Origin: Bacteroidota bacterium
Lineage (GTDB): Bacteria; Bacteroidota; Bacteroidia; Bacteroidales; Bacteroidaceae
Assembly: GCA_023426145.1 (NCBI GenBank)
Contig: JAFABG010000026.1
Location: forward strand, 174,079-238,078
Length of the DNA: 64,000 bases
Reading direction: 5' to 3'
Made by a program: the position numbers and the translations under genes. Positions 50,665 through 59,330 of the stretch are shown piece after piece; positions within the stretch are counted from its first letter, which is position 1; every line of letters begins with the position of its first letter. Under the pieces are notes generated by a model. It was not told the origin of the DNA. It made no database searches and was given only the letters and a program-made list of their open reading frames with translations.

Positions 50665-53127
50665 ATGAAAACAAAGAATATGATCATTGCCCTTGCTATG
50701 CTGACAACTGCTACTGCTTGGGCCGAAGATGTACCTAAAGATTCCATTAAAGTAATAGACATCGAAGAAGTGGTAGTGATTGCCACTCCTAAAGAAAACA
50801 AAAAGTTACGTGAGCAGCCTGTTGCGACAACAATATTGTCACAAAATGACATGCAAGCGAATCAAGTGAAATCCGTCAAAAATCTTACAGGTATCGTTCC
50901 CAACCTCTTTATACCTGATTACGGATCAAAGCTAACTACACCGATCTATATCCGAGGAATCGGTTCGCGAATTAATACGCCTTCAGTTGGACTTTATGTA
51001 GACAATGTACCCTACATTGACAAGTCTGCTTTCGACTTCAATTATGCTGATATAGAACGTATTGATGTTCTCCGTGGACCACAAGGAACACTTTATGGAA
51101 GAAACACAATGGGAGGATTAATCAAAGTACACACCAAATCTCCTTTCACGTATCAAGGCACTGATGTCCGAATGAGTGCCGCGACTTATAATAATTATAA
51201 TGTATCATTGACACATTATCATCGTTCATCTGACCATTTTGCATTCTCAACCGGCGCTTTTTATGAACATACCGGCGGTTTCTTTGAGAATACGGCACGG
51301 AATAATGAGAAAATAGACAAAAGTAATGCTGCCGGTGGCCGCTTTCGAGGTATATATATGCCTACCTCCAATCTGAAAATAGATATGTCACTCAGTTATG
51401 AATACAGTGATCAAGGAGGTTATCCCTATTTTTATACAGGTATTACTCCGAGCGCTATAGCTGAAGCTAAAAATAATAAAACAGAAATTACAGAAGACCG
51501 TGCCGATTACATCGGAAAGGTTTCATATAACGATCGCAGTAGTTACTACAGAGGATTACTCAATGCAGGAGTTAATCTGGAATATCAAGCAAAGAACTTT
51601 ATATTAAGCGCGGTTACTGGATATCAAAACTTGAAAGATCGTATGTTTCTGGATCAGGATTTCACTGAAAAAGATATCTTCAATATTGAACAAAAGCAGA
51701 AAGTCAATACAATTTCAGAAGAGATTGTATTGAAGGCCAAACCTGGAAAGAGATGGCAATGGGCTACAGGAGCTTTCGGATTCTATCAATGGCTTCATAC
51801 CACAGGCCCTGTTCTATTTAAAGAAGAAGGGGTGAAAACAATGATTGAAGATAACGCCAATATCGCTTTTAAGGAAATATCAGCCCGACCAGGAGCTCCC
51901 ACAATGGGAATGACCATACACAACCCAACATTAAGCGTTGGTGGAGATTTTGACACTCCCACCCTGAGCGGTGCCATTTATCATGAATCGACCATTAATG
52001 ATTTATGGATAAAAGGATTATCTGTTACAGCTGGACTGCGCCTTGATTATGAAAAAATGAGTATGAAATACAACTCTGTGAGCACTCCACTTGATTTCGA
52101 CTTTAATCTTATCATGGCAATGGAGCCTAACTCACTCGTACTTAGCGATCATAACATGCAAGCCCCCACATCTTTCACAGGGAAATTATCTACAGACTAT
52201 TTACAACTTCTACCAAAATTTGCGATCCAGTACGAATGGAACAAGAACAACAATATATACGCCACAGTGACTAAAGGATATAGATCAGGAGGGTATAACA
52301 TACAGATGTTCTCTGACTTATCACAAACGGGTATGAAAAGAAGCATGATGAATGCAATGTTGGAAAGCCCAAATCTAGGACAAGAACCAAGATATGGAAG
52401 TATCATCACTCAAATGCTTACTCCACAGATTCCTGGTGAACCAGATGTTAAAGCCTCTACAATCTACAAGCCCGAACACACATGGAGTTACGAATTGGGT
52501 AGCCACCTAACTTTATGTGAAGGGAAGTTATGGGCAGATTTAGCTTTGTTCTACATGGATACGCGCGACCAACAGATCTCACAATTTTCAGCAAGTGGAT
52601 TAGGTCGTATGACAATCAATGCTGGTAAAAGCCGTAGCTACGGTGCAGAAGCTTCTCTCCGAACCAGTCTGACCAAAGAGCTCAGTTTGAATGCTAGTTA
52701 TGGATATACCTATGCTACTTTTACTGACTATGTAGTAAACGATAAGGATGAAGACGGAAACCTAACTGTAAAAGCTGACTATAATGGTAAATATGTTCCT
52801 TTTGTTCCCAAACATACATTGAACTTCGGAGGTGAATACGCCATTGCTTGTAACTCTCGCTCTCTTTTCGATCGTGTTGTTCTTCAAGCCAATTATAATG
52901 CTGTAGGACGTATTTATTGGACAGAACAAAACGATGTTAGCCAAACTTTCTACGGTACACTCAACTGGCGTGCCAATCTAGAAAAAGGAAATGCAATGAT
53001 CAGCTTCTGGGCAAAAAACTTCCTAGATAAAGACTATGCAGCCTTCTACTTTGAAACGATGAGCAAAGGATTTATGCAAAAAGGACGCCCGGCACAGTTC
53101 GGAATAGATCTCCGTTGTAGATTCTAG
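50665..53127 (+). CDS. TonB-dependent receptor, siderophore/heme-type layout
   Basis: An 820-residue outer-membrane receptor. The signal peptide MKTKNMIIALAMLTTATAWA is followed by a TonB-box-like IEEVVVIAT, a plug (about 50-170, PIYIRGIGSRINTPSVGLYVDNVPYIDKSAF, IDVLRGPQGTLYGRNTMGG) and a barrel ending GRPAQFGIDLRCRF. The plug resembles iron-complex receptors, and there is no SusC-type N-terminal domain. I start it at 50665, where the signal peptide begins; an ATG at 50641 would add MQPIKKQQ. The substrate is unknown. It sits after the LuxR-type gene and has a terminator. Confidence 0.9.
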   Translation: MKTKNMIIALAMLTTATAWAEDVPKDSIKVIDIEEVVVIATPKENKKLREQPVATTILSQNDMQANQVKSVKNLTGIVPNLFIPDYGSKLTTPIYIRGIGSRINTPSVGLYVDNVPYIDKSAFDFNYADIERIDVLRGPQGTLYGRNTMGGLIKVHTKSPFTYQGTDVRMSAATYNNYNVSLTHYHRSSDHFAFSTGAFYEHTGGFFENTARNNEKIDKSNAAGGRFRGIYMPTSNLKIDMSLSYEYSDQGGYPYFYTGITPSAIAEAKNNKTEITEDRADYIGKVSYNDRSSYYRGLLNAGVNLEYQAKNFILSAVTGYQNLKDRMFLDQDFTEKDIFNIEQKQKVNTISEEIVLKAKPGKRWQWATGAFGFYQWLHTTGPVLFKEEGVKTMIEDNANIAFKEISARPGAPTMGMTIHNPTLSVGGDFDTPTLSGAIYHESTINDLWIKGLSVTAGLRLDYEKMSMKYNSVSTPLDFDFNLIMAMEPNSLVLSDHNMQAPTSFTGKLSTDYLQLLPKFAIQYEWNKNNNIYATVTKGYRSGGYNIQMFSDLSQTGMKRSMMNAMLESPNLGQEPRYGSIITQMLTPQIPGEPDVKASTIYKPEHTWSYELGSHLTLCEGKLWADLALFYMDTRDQQISQFSASGLGRMTINAGKSRSYGAEASLRTSLTKELSLNASYGYTYATFTDYVVNDKDEDGNLTVKADYNGKYVPFVPKHTLNFGGEYAIACNSRSLFDRVVLQANYNAVGRIYWTEQNDVSQTFYGTLNWRANLEKGNAMISFWAKNFLDKDYAAFYFETMSKGFMQKGRPAQFGIDLRCRF

Positions 53128-53142
53128 AATAAATAAAATGAG

Positions 53143-53182
53143 AAATGCTCATCAGAAACTATACTTGATGAGCATTTTTTAT
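53143..53182. terminator. Terminator between TonB receptor and GNAT gene
   Basis: AAATGCTCATCA (53143-53154) pairs with TGATGAGCATTT (53166-53177), followed by TTTT. It lies between converging genes and ends 3 bp from the GNAT stop. Confidence 0.85.
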
Positions 53183-53185
53183 TTG

Positions 53186-53674
53186 CTATCTACAAATTTG
53201 ATAAGCAATACGTTCGGTGCCATCCTTAATGTGGATAATACCGCAACGCTGAAAACCATACTTAGACATAATGTATTGCATCACCTTGTTATCACGATGG
53301 GTATCTATACGAATATTTCCCAAACGCTGAAAGCACCAGTTGAAACAAGCTTCTGCCACTCCCTTACTTTTACCACTTGTCGCTAACCGATGAACCACAC
53401 CGTAGGGTTCATCATTCATCCATGCACCTTCATAAATATTCAGATAGGTCGGATCTTCTCCTGGTATGAAACAAAATGTTCCCAAGATATCCCCTCGTTC
53501 ATCTGTACAGACAAAACTATGACCGTCTTCTATCTCCTTGCGAATAAATGATTCAGACGGATAACCACCAATCCACTGGGTTAAATTTCCGTTAGCACGC
53601 ATAAAAGCGCGGGCATAGTCATATATCTCCATAATTAAAGAGAGATCTTTTAATTCGGTAGGTCTAATATCCAT
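53186..53674 (-). CDS. GNAT-family N-acetyltransferase
   Basis: A 162-residue acetyltransferase-like protein (MDIRPTELKDLSLIMEIYDYARAFMRANG). GNAT features are the central beta strands GDILGTFCFIPGEDPTYLNIYEGAWM and the acetyl-CoA loop region VVHRLATSGKSKGVAEACFNW in place of the usual Q/RxxGxG/A. The C-terminus YGFQRCGIIHIKDGTERIAYQ is the family's beta6-beta7 pattern. The acceptor is unknown. It lies 38 bp after the zinc-ribbon lipoprotein gene, so it may be the last gene of the metA run. Confidence 0.85.
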   Translation of the reverse strand: MDIRPTELKDLSLIMEIYDYARAFMRANGNLTQWIGGYPSESFIRKEIEDGHSFVCTDERGDILGTFCFIPGEDPTYLNIYEGAWMNDEPYGVVHRLATSGKSKGVAEACFNWCFQRLGNIRIDTHRDNKVMQYIMSKYGFQRCGIIHIKDGTERIAYQICR

Positions 53675-53712
53675 GATTCAGAAATCTAATTCTATACTAA
53701 AATAATAAATGA

Positions 53713-54789
53713 TTATTCATTAATGGCCCCGCAGTGAGGACAGACCCCTTTTTCTTTCATCTTCACTCCGCAATGACCGCAGCGATATTTATAACTAATG
53801 TTACTCCGCAACTTTCTAGCAAAAACTCCAATAAAGCATAAAAGGAAGAAATAACCAATATAAATATGTGTCATTAAAATGAAGAAAAAATAGCAAAAGA
53901 TACAGCAAGAGAGCAAACCTAACAAATAAAAGATGGCTGCTGCTGGTGTCAGTTGGCGAAAAAGGTCTTCGAGAACTGCTAAAGCTATAATCAAAAAGAC
54001 CCAAATACTCAACAGAAAAACCGAGAGTATAAAAGGAACTTTAAAAGGAGATAAAGTGGGATTGAAATAGAAATGTTCCCAAGTACCTGGGACAAAGACT
54101 TGCATGGATTCGTAAATCGTTGCACTAAAAGCCATTAATAGGCAAAGCAGTAATGGATAAAGACTATCGATGTCATTAAAATAGACCAGCTGCAACTGCT
54201 TTTTACGAAAGGCTCTAAACAAATATACGCCCACAAACAAGGCAAAGATCGCTACAAAATAGGAAGCATGAGTATCACTGAAGAAATGAATGGCTTGCGA
54301 AATACTATCAGTGGGAGCAAACGCTTTCTTCAACTCCTTTTCACGTATCCATCCTTGTTCCTCTTGTGTATGTGCCAGTTTCACCCAAATGCTATCGACA
54401 CTATCAACTGAATGCACGGCAAATTCGGCAACAACCACCCGATCTCCCTTACGTAAAGTGATATATGTATTCTTAATAGGTAGACACTCCATTGTCACTG
54501 AATCCGCTGTTACTTCAAGATTTGTATCCCAAGTGTAATGCCGTTCATAGAGGTAATTCAAAGAATCTTTTGTTTTTTTTGAAAGTTCTGCAGAAGATAG
54601 ATCAGGATGTTGATAATGACAAGAAGATAAGAAAAAGAACATAGCACATAGTATACTCACCACAGCAATCACAGAATGGTTCAAAGAACAGTGTTGTTCT
54701 TTGAACCATTCTCCTAAAATGTTTTTCACCCTAGTAAAAGCTGAAAACTGGGACACGGCAGAATAGCATCTATGTTGTTTTGTCTTCAT
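53713..54789 (-). CDS. Membrane lipoprotein-like protein with C-terminal zinc ribbon
   Basis: A 358-residue protein of unknown function. A hydrophobic stretch near residues 41-56 ends in FFLSSC, a good lipobox. A soluble part (about 60-165) includes an SH3-like ITLRKGDRVVVAEFAV. Four or five hydrophobic segments follow (about 175-330), then a short zinc ribbon at the end with two CxxC pairs, CGHCGVKMKEKGVCPHC. The ATG at 54789 overlaps the U32 stop by 4 bp, but about 40 residues precede the signal, and an 18-bp perfect inverted repeat lies in that part, so a later start (for example the GTG near 54670) is possible. No family recognised. Confidence 0.7.
   Translation of the reverse strand: MKTKQHRCYSAVSQFSAFTRVKNILGEWFKEQHCSLNHSVIAVVSILCAMFFFLSSCHYQHPDLSSAELSKKTKDSLNYLYERHYTWDTNLEVTADSVTMECLPIKNTYITLRKGDRVVVAEFAVHSVDSVDSIWVKLAHTQEEQGWIREKELKKAFAPTDSISQAIHFFSDTHASYFVAIFALFVGVYLFRAFRKKQLQLVYFNDIDSLYPLLLCLLMAFSATIYESMQVFVPGTWEHFYFNPTLSPFKVPFILSVFLLSIWVFLIIALAVLEDLFRQLTPAAAIFYLLGLLSCCIFCYFFFILMTHIYIGYFFLLCFIGVFARKLRSNISYKYRCGHCGVKMKEKGVCPHCGAINE
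54673..54712 (-). repeat. Perfect 18-bp inverted repeat near the start of the lipoprotein gene
   Basis: AGAATGGTTCAAAGAACA (54673-54690) and TGTTCTTTGAACCATTCT (54695-54712) are exact inverted copies around GTGT. It is within codons 27-39 of the gene as called. No U-tract follows. It may limit translation or mark an operon-internal control point. Confidence 0.9.
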
Positions 54790-56615
54790 AATGTCGCTTT
54801 TACTTTCATCTGACAGTTCTTACAATCAAACTCTAAACGAAAACGATTTCCATCACTAGATACTAAATAATAAGGTTCCTTAAATGGGGAACGTGCTCGT
54901 TGATGAATGGGACACCATCCCATACTATATCGCAAGCAGTGTTTGCAAAACATTAATACAGCATCCTCTAAACGTTCTTTCTCATAGGCATCGGCAACTT
55001 GTTGGACTCCATGTTCCTGATAGAAAGAAACTGCACGGGAATTCATCACATTTCCCAAATAAGTGAGTGTCGTTTGTGGAAAAGCATGGGTGGTTGGCTT
55101 CCAAGCTGCTATTTCCTTTGGATAATTGATTTTGCGAGCTTGGATGAGTTTTTCTATGGCTTGTCTACGAAAATCGGCCAATACGGACGCAGGGAGAAAC
55201 CAATTCTCAGAAAAAGAGATTTCTACCGCTCCTGCTTCAAAAGGAGTGTTTCCTAATTTTGAGAGTTGAGTTTTCAAATTTTCTTTTTGCGGTGTACGAG
55301 CTAATTCTTTCTCACGAGATAAAGTGAGCGTTACATTAGTATTATCTTCATCTTTCAACGTTAAAGAGAAACCAAAGTTATTGTCAGCCAAAAGTATGCT
55401 AACAGCTATTTTCCGTTCGGCCGACTTTCGAGAAAGGACACGTTCGAACTCTTGATCGAAGTTACGATAAAGCTTGGTGCGCCGTTTAATGCGAGGCATT
55501 TCTTGGGGATAAAGTTTATTCCCATCTACTCGATTAATTCGGAATCCTTGCAAATGTCCTTGTTCATCTAAGTAGCAAACACCGTCTCCATTATTAAATG
55601 ATTTTAATCCGGCAACAGTCAGATAATTGCCTCGCGCCTCTTTCATTGTCCCCATTTCTTCTCCAAGTGACTTAGGTGTATCGAAAGAGAAGATCTCTTC
55701 ACTTCGACCATGCAGAAAATAATGAGTAAACCCACGGCTAAAACTTTTATCCAACTGTGGTTGAAACTCAAAACGACAAGTTCCCGAAGAAGCCCGTGTA
55801 TATTCTTCACGACGGGCAAAGATAACATCAAGCTTCTGACGATAGGCAGCTGTGACATTCTTCACATAAGAAACGTCTTTCAACCGGCCTTCGATCTTGA
55901 AAGAAGAAGCCCCAGCATCAAGTAGTTTTTCTAGCTCGTCGCTCTGATTCAAATCTTTCAAAGACAACAAATGCTTATCTTTCTCTATTATTTTGCCTTC
56001 AGAATCAACTAATGAAAAAGGCAAACGACAAAATTGAGCACATTCTCCCCGATTAGCACTTCTTCCGAAACAAGATTGGCTCACATAACACTGCCCACTA
56101 TAACTAACACAGAGAGCACCATGAACAAAGACTTCCAAAGGTACAGTTGGACAAACTTCATGTATCTTATTGATCTCACGAATCGACAATTCACGCGCCA
56201 AAACGACTTGACGAAAACCGGCATCCCATAGAAATTTCACTTTCTCTGGGGTACGATTATCCATCTGCGTACTTGCATGAAGTGGAATGGGCGGAAGGTT
56301 TAACTTCGTTATCCCCATATCTTGCACTATTAAAGCATCAACCCCAATTCTATACAAAGCATGAATCATCTCTTCTGTTTCTACCAATTCTTCTTCTTTC
56401 AAAATCGTATTAACAGTCACATAGATACGAACATTATATAAATGAGCGTACTTTACCAAGGCCTCAATATCTTCCAATGAATTCACGGCCGCGGAACGCG
56501 CACCAAACTTAGGTGCACCGATATATACCGCATCTGCCCCATGGTTGATGGCCTCAATTCCACACTCCAAATTCTTTGCGGGAGCAAGAAGTTCTATTTT
56601 ACGCTTCTTTATCAT
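54786..56615 (-). CDS. Peptidase U32 family protein (RlhA/YhbU-like)
   Basis: A 609-residue U32 protein. The barrel begins IELLAPAKNLECGIEAINHGADAVYIGAPKFGAR. The U32 signature EVFVHGALCVSYSGQCYVSQSCFGRSANRGECAQFCR near residue 165 has the cysteine cluster that holds an iron-sulfur centre in this family. FKIEGRLKDVSYVKNVTAAYR follows, and there is a long C-terminal DUF3656-type extension (about 360-500) as in E. coli RlhA. RlhA hydroxylates C2501 of 23S rRNA; despite the name, protease activity is doubtful. It overlaps metA and the lipoprotein gene by 4 bp each. Confidence 0.92.
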   Translation of the reverse strand: MIKKRKIELLAPAKNLECGIEAINHGADAVYIGAPKFGARSAAVNSLEDIEALVKYAHLYNVRIYVTVNTILKEEELVETEEMIHALYRIGVDALIVQDMGITKLNLPPIPLHASTQMDNRTPEKVKFLWDAGFRQVVLARELSIREINKIHEVCPTVPLEVFVHGALCVSYSGQCYVSQSCFGRSANRGECAQFCRLPFSLVDSEGKIIEKDKHLLSLKDLNQSDELEKLLDAGASSFKIEGRLKDVSYVKNVTAAYRQKLDVIFARREEYTRASSGTCRFEFQPQLDKSFSRGFTHYFLHGRSEEIFSFDTPKSLGEEMGTMKEARGNYLTVAGLKSFNNGDGVCYLDEQGHLQGFRINRVDGNKLYPQEMPRIKRRTKLYRNFDQEFERVLSRKSAERKIAVSILLADNNFGFSLTLKDEDNTNVTLTLSREKELARTPQKENLKTQLSKLGNTPFEAGAVEISFSENWFLPASVLADFRRQAIEKLIQARKINYPKEIAAWKPTTHAFPQTTLTYLGNVMNSRAVSFYQEHGVQQVADAYEKERLEDAVLMFCKHCLRYSMGWCPIHQRARSPFKEPYYLVSSDGNRFRLEFDCKNCQMKVKATL

Positions 56616-57529
56616 TCTATATCATTAATATTATAAGGCGTTTCCTGATAAACAAAATAATTCAGCCAATTGGAAAATAGCAGATTGGCATGAGCACGCC
56701 AACGTACCAAAGGACCCTTGTCAGGGTCATCATCGACATAATAATTTCGAGGAACCTCTATGGATAATCCTTTATCTAAATCGCGACGATATTCTGCATC
56801 TAGTGTGTAAGGAGAATATTCTGAGTGTCCAGTTACGAAAAAGTCTCTTCCTCCTCGAGCCACTACCATATATACTCCTGCATCCTTCGATTCAGAAAGC
56901 AATGTCAACTCTGGAACTTTCAAAATATCTTCTCTACGTACTTCTGTATGACGGCTATGAGGCACATAGAAGCTATCGTCAAAACCACGGAAAATAGCAT
57001 GATAGGGATCTAACACGCGATGCTCAAAAATACCAAACATCTTCTCATCCAACGTATACTTAGGGATTCCAAAATGATGATACAAGCCAGCCTGAGCAGC
57101 CCAACAAATATATAAAGTTGATGTGACATGTGTACGTGCCCAATCAAAAATCTCTGTAATCTCATCCCAATAAGTTACCTCCTCAAAATCCATTTGCTCT
57201 ACAGGAGCACCGGTAATGATCATTCCATCATATTTTTCATCCCGCATCTGATCAAAATCAGTATAAAACGTCTGCATGTGTTCTATCGGCGTATTTTTAG
57301 AGGTATGGCTCTTCATCTTCATAAAGGAGATTTCAACTTGAAGAGGTGTATTCGATAGCAATCTCACTAGATCTGTTTCTGTTGTAATTTTAATTGGCAT
57401 CAGATTGAGAATAACAATTCTCAATGGACGAATATCCTGTTGCGTAGCTCGGGAAGTATCAATGACGAATATATTCTCCTCTTTCAATATTTCTATTGCA
57501 GGGAGCTTATCGGGTAAATTTAAAGGCAT
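56612..57529 (-). CDS. metA: Homoserine O-acetyltransferase (MetA family)
   Basis: A 305-residue MetA. The catalytic Cys is at 142 (TLYICWAAQAGLYHHFG), and the Glu/His partners lie in FGIFEHRVLD and FVTGHSEYSPYTLDAEYRRD. Residue 111 is Glu (GAPVEQMDFEEVTYW); in this family Glu at 111 goes with acetyl-CoA and Gly with succinyl-CoA, so I call it an acetyltransferase even though it is usually named succinyltransferase. It starts methionine synthesis from homoserine and supplies metY. A -7 element TATTTTTG is at 57557-57564. It overlaps the U32 gene by ATGA. Confidence 0.95.
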   Translation of the reverse strand: MPLNLPDKLPAIEILKEENIFVIDTSRATQQDIRPLRIVILNLMPIKITTETDLVRLLSNTPLQVEISFMKMKSHTSKNTPIEHMQTFYTDFDQMRDEKYDGMIITGAPVEQMDFEEVTYWDEITEIFDWARTHVTSTLYICWAAQAGLYHHFGIPKYTLDEKMFGIFEHRVLDPYHAIFRGFDDSFYVPHSRHTEVRREDILKVPELTLLSESKDAGVYMVVARGGRDFFVTGHSEYSPYTLDAEYRRDLDKGLSIEVPRNYYVDDDPDKGPLVRWRAHANLLFSNWLNYFVYQETPYNINDIE

Positions 57530-57710
57530 AATCGCTGTTATTTAGTAATTTGACGACAAAAATACGAAAAATATGGCAGATATTGGACTGGTTGCTTATT
57601 TAGAAAACGTACAAATTAAGTCAATTTAATCATATAAGCATACCAAGTAATCAATAAAAACTTTATTTTTGTAGAATAAATTAGTACTAATAATTTAAAA
57701 TTCAAGAAAA

Positions 57711-57881
57711 ATGGCTTACGTAATTAGTGACGATTGTATTGCTTGCGGAACTTGTATTGACGAGTGTCCAGTAGAAGCTATCTCTGAAGGTGATATCTAT
57801 TCTATCAACCCTGATGTATGTACTGACTGTGGTACTTGCGCAGACGTTTGCCCGTCTGAAGCTATTCACCCAGCTGAATAA
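57711..57881 (+). CDS. 2x[4Fe-4S] ferredoxin
   Basis: A 56-residue ferredoxin. Two clusters of the form CxxCxxCxxxCP are present (CIACGTCIDECP near residues 9-20 and CTDCGTCADVCP near 37-48), the typical clostridial-type arrangement. It carries electrons for pyruvate:ferredoxin oxidoreductase and similar anaerobic enzymes. A -7 element TATTTTTG lies at 57664-57671 and a terminator follows, so it is a single-gene transcript. It is short enough to be missed by length-filtered gene callers. Confidence 0.97.
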   Translation: MAYVISDDCIACGTCIDECPVEAISEGDIYSINPDVCTDCGTCADVCPSEAIHPAE

Positions 57882-57900
57882 TACAATCTACAAAGAGTAT

Positions 57901-57933
57901 AGGCTACTTTCTTTACGAAAGTAGCCTTTTTTT
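57901..57933 (+). terminator. Terminator of ferredoxin gene
   Basis: AGGCTACTTTC (57901-57911) pairs perfectly with GAAAGTAGCCT (57917-57927), followed by TTTTTT. Confidence 0.92.
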
Positions 57934-57987
57934 ATTCCTAAAAATGAGTCGTATAATTAAACAATATAACTACAAATATTCTCAAAT

Positions 57988-58030
57988 AAAAAAAATGCTT
58001 TCCGACTTTTGTCAGAAAGCATTTTTTTTA
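57988..58030 (-). terminator. Terminator of aspC
   Basis: AAAAAATGCTTTC (57990-58002) pairs with GAAAGCATTTTTT (58015-58027). On the minus strand the stem is followed by T; it lies 25 bp after the aspC stop. Confidence 0.85.
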
Positions 58031-58054
58031 TTATTGTATGTATACCTACAACTA

Positions 58055-59248
58055 CTATTTCAGTTTCGCCAAAGCTTCTTTAATACGACGAATAGCTTCT
58101 ACAATATTTTCATCACTTGTAGCATAACTCATACGAATACATTCAGGAGCACCAAAAGAGGCACCACCTACACATGCTACATGGGCTTCTTCTAACAAAT
58201 ACATGGCTAAATCGTCAGAATCAGCTATGCAACGTTCACCATTACTCTTATTGAAAAAACTGCTACATTTAGGGAATAAGTAAAAAGCCCCTTGAGGCAC
58301 ATTAACTTCAAAACCTGGAACTTCCTTAGCTAGTTTTACAATCAAGTCACGACGACGTTCAAAAGCCTTCTGCATTTCTCTTACTGGTTCTTGAGTGCCA
58401 ACATAAGCAGCCTCTGCAGCCTTCTGAGAAACTGAGCACGGACCAGAAGTGTATTGTCCTTGCAATTTATTGCAAGCTTTTACAATCCATTCCGGACCAG
58501 CAATGAAACCAATTCTCCATCCTGTCATTGCGTAGGCCTTTGATACACCATTAACGATCACAGTACGTTCTTTCATTTCCGGGAACTGAGCAATGCTCTG
58601 GTGTTCACCAATATAATTGATATGTTCGTAAATCTCGTCTGCAATAACAACTACTTGAGGATATTTTGCTAATACAGCTGCCAATCCGGCTAATTCTTCT
58701 TTACTATATACAGATCCCGTAGGATTTGAAGGTGAGCAAAGAATTAAAGCTTTTGTTTTTGGCGTGATAGCTGCTTCCAATTGTTCTGGAGTAATCTTGA
58801 AATCTTGTTCAATACCAGCAGAAACAACCACAGGCGTTCCTTCTGCCATCTTCACCATTTCAGGATAACTAACCCAATAAGGGGCTGGTACAATTACTTC
58901 GTCTCCCGGGTTTACAAGTACCAGAATCGTATTACAAACAGACTGTTTTGCTCCATTTGCACATGAAATCTGAGCCGCAGTATATTCAAGACCGTTCTCT
59001 TTTTTCAGCTTCTCAACAATTGCATTACGTAAAGCGGGATAACCCGGTACTGGAGAATAGCGAGAAAAGTTATCGTCAATGGCTTTTTTCGCAGCTTCTT
59101 TGATGTGGTCAGGAGTATTAAAATCTGGTTCTCCCACACTTAAATTAATAACATCAACGCCCTGCGCTTTGAGTTCATTACTCTTTTGCGACATAGCAAG
59201 AGTCGCAGAAGGCGACAAGCTGTTCAAACGATCTGATAATTGGTTCAT
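58055..59248 (-). CDS. aspC: Aspartate aminotransferase, class I PLP
   Basis: A 397-residue fold-type I aminotransferase that makes aspartate from oxaloacetate and glutamate. The PLP lysine lies in VNGVSKAYAMTGWRIGF near residue 235, and substrate-binding Arg in ECIRMSYATSDENI near 375. SCANGAKQSVCNTI and NPTGSVYSKEEL are typical of the thermophile/Bacillus-like Ib subgroup. A broader specificity, including prephenate, is possible in that group. It gives the entry metabolite of the thr/met genes in this window but is transcribed alone. Confidence 0.92.
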   Translation of the reverse strand: MNQLSDRLNSLSPSATLAMSQKSNELKAQGVDVINLSVGEPDFNTPDHIKEAAKKAIDDNFSRYSPVPGYPALRNAIVEKLKKENGLEYTAAQISCANGAKQSVCNTILVLVNPGDEVIVPAPYWVSYPEMVKMAEGTPVVVSAGIEQDFKITPEQLEAAITPKTKALILCSPSNPTGSVYSKEELAGLAAVLAKYPQVVVIADEIYEHINYIGEHQSIAQFPEMKERTVIVNGVSKAYAMTGWRIGFIAGPEWIVKACNKLQGQYTSGPCSVSQKAAEAAYVGTQEPVREMQKAFERRRDLIVKLAKEVPGFEVNVPQGAFYLFPKCSSFFNKSNGERCIADSDDLAMYLLEEAHVACVGGASFGAPECIRMSYATSDENIVEAIRRIKEALAKLK

Positions 59249-59330
59249 TTTGTATCTATTTTATTGTAGTTGAATGAAATTCATTGCAAAATAAACGATA
59301 ATTTTTGATATATAAAAACAAAATGGTTTT

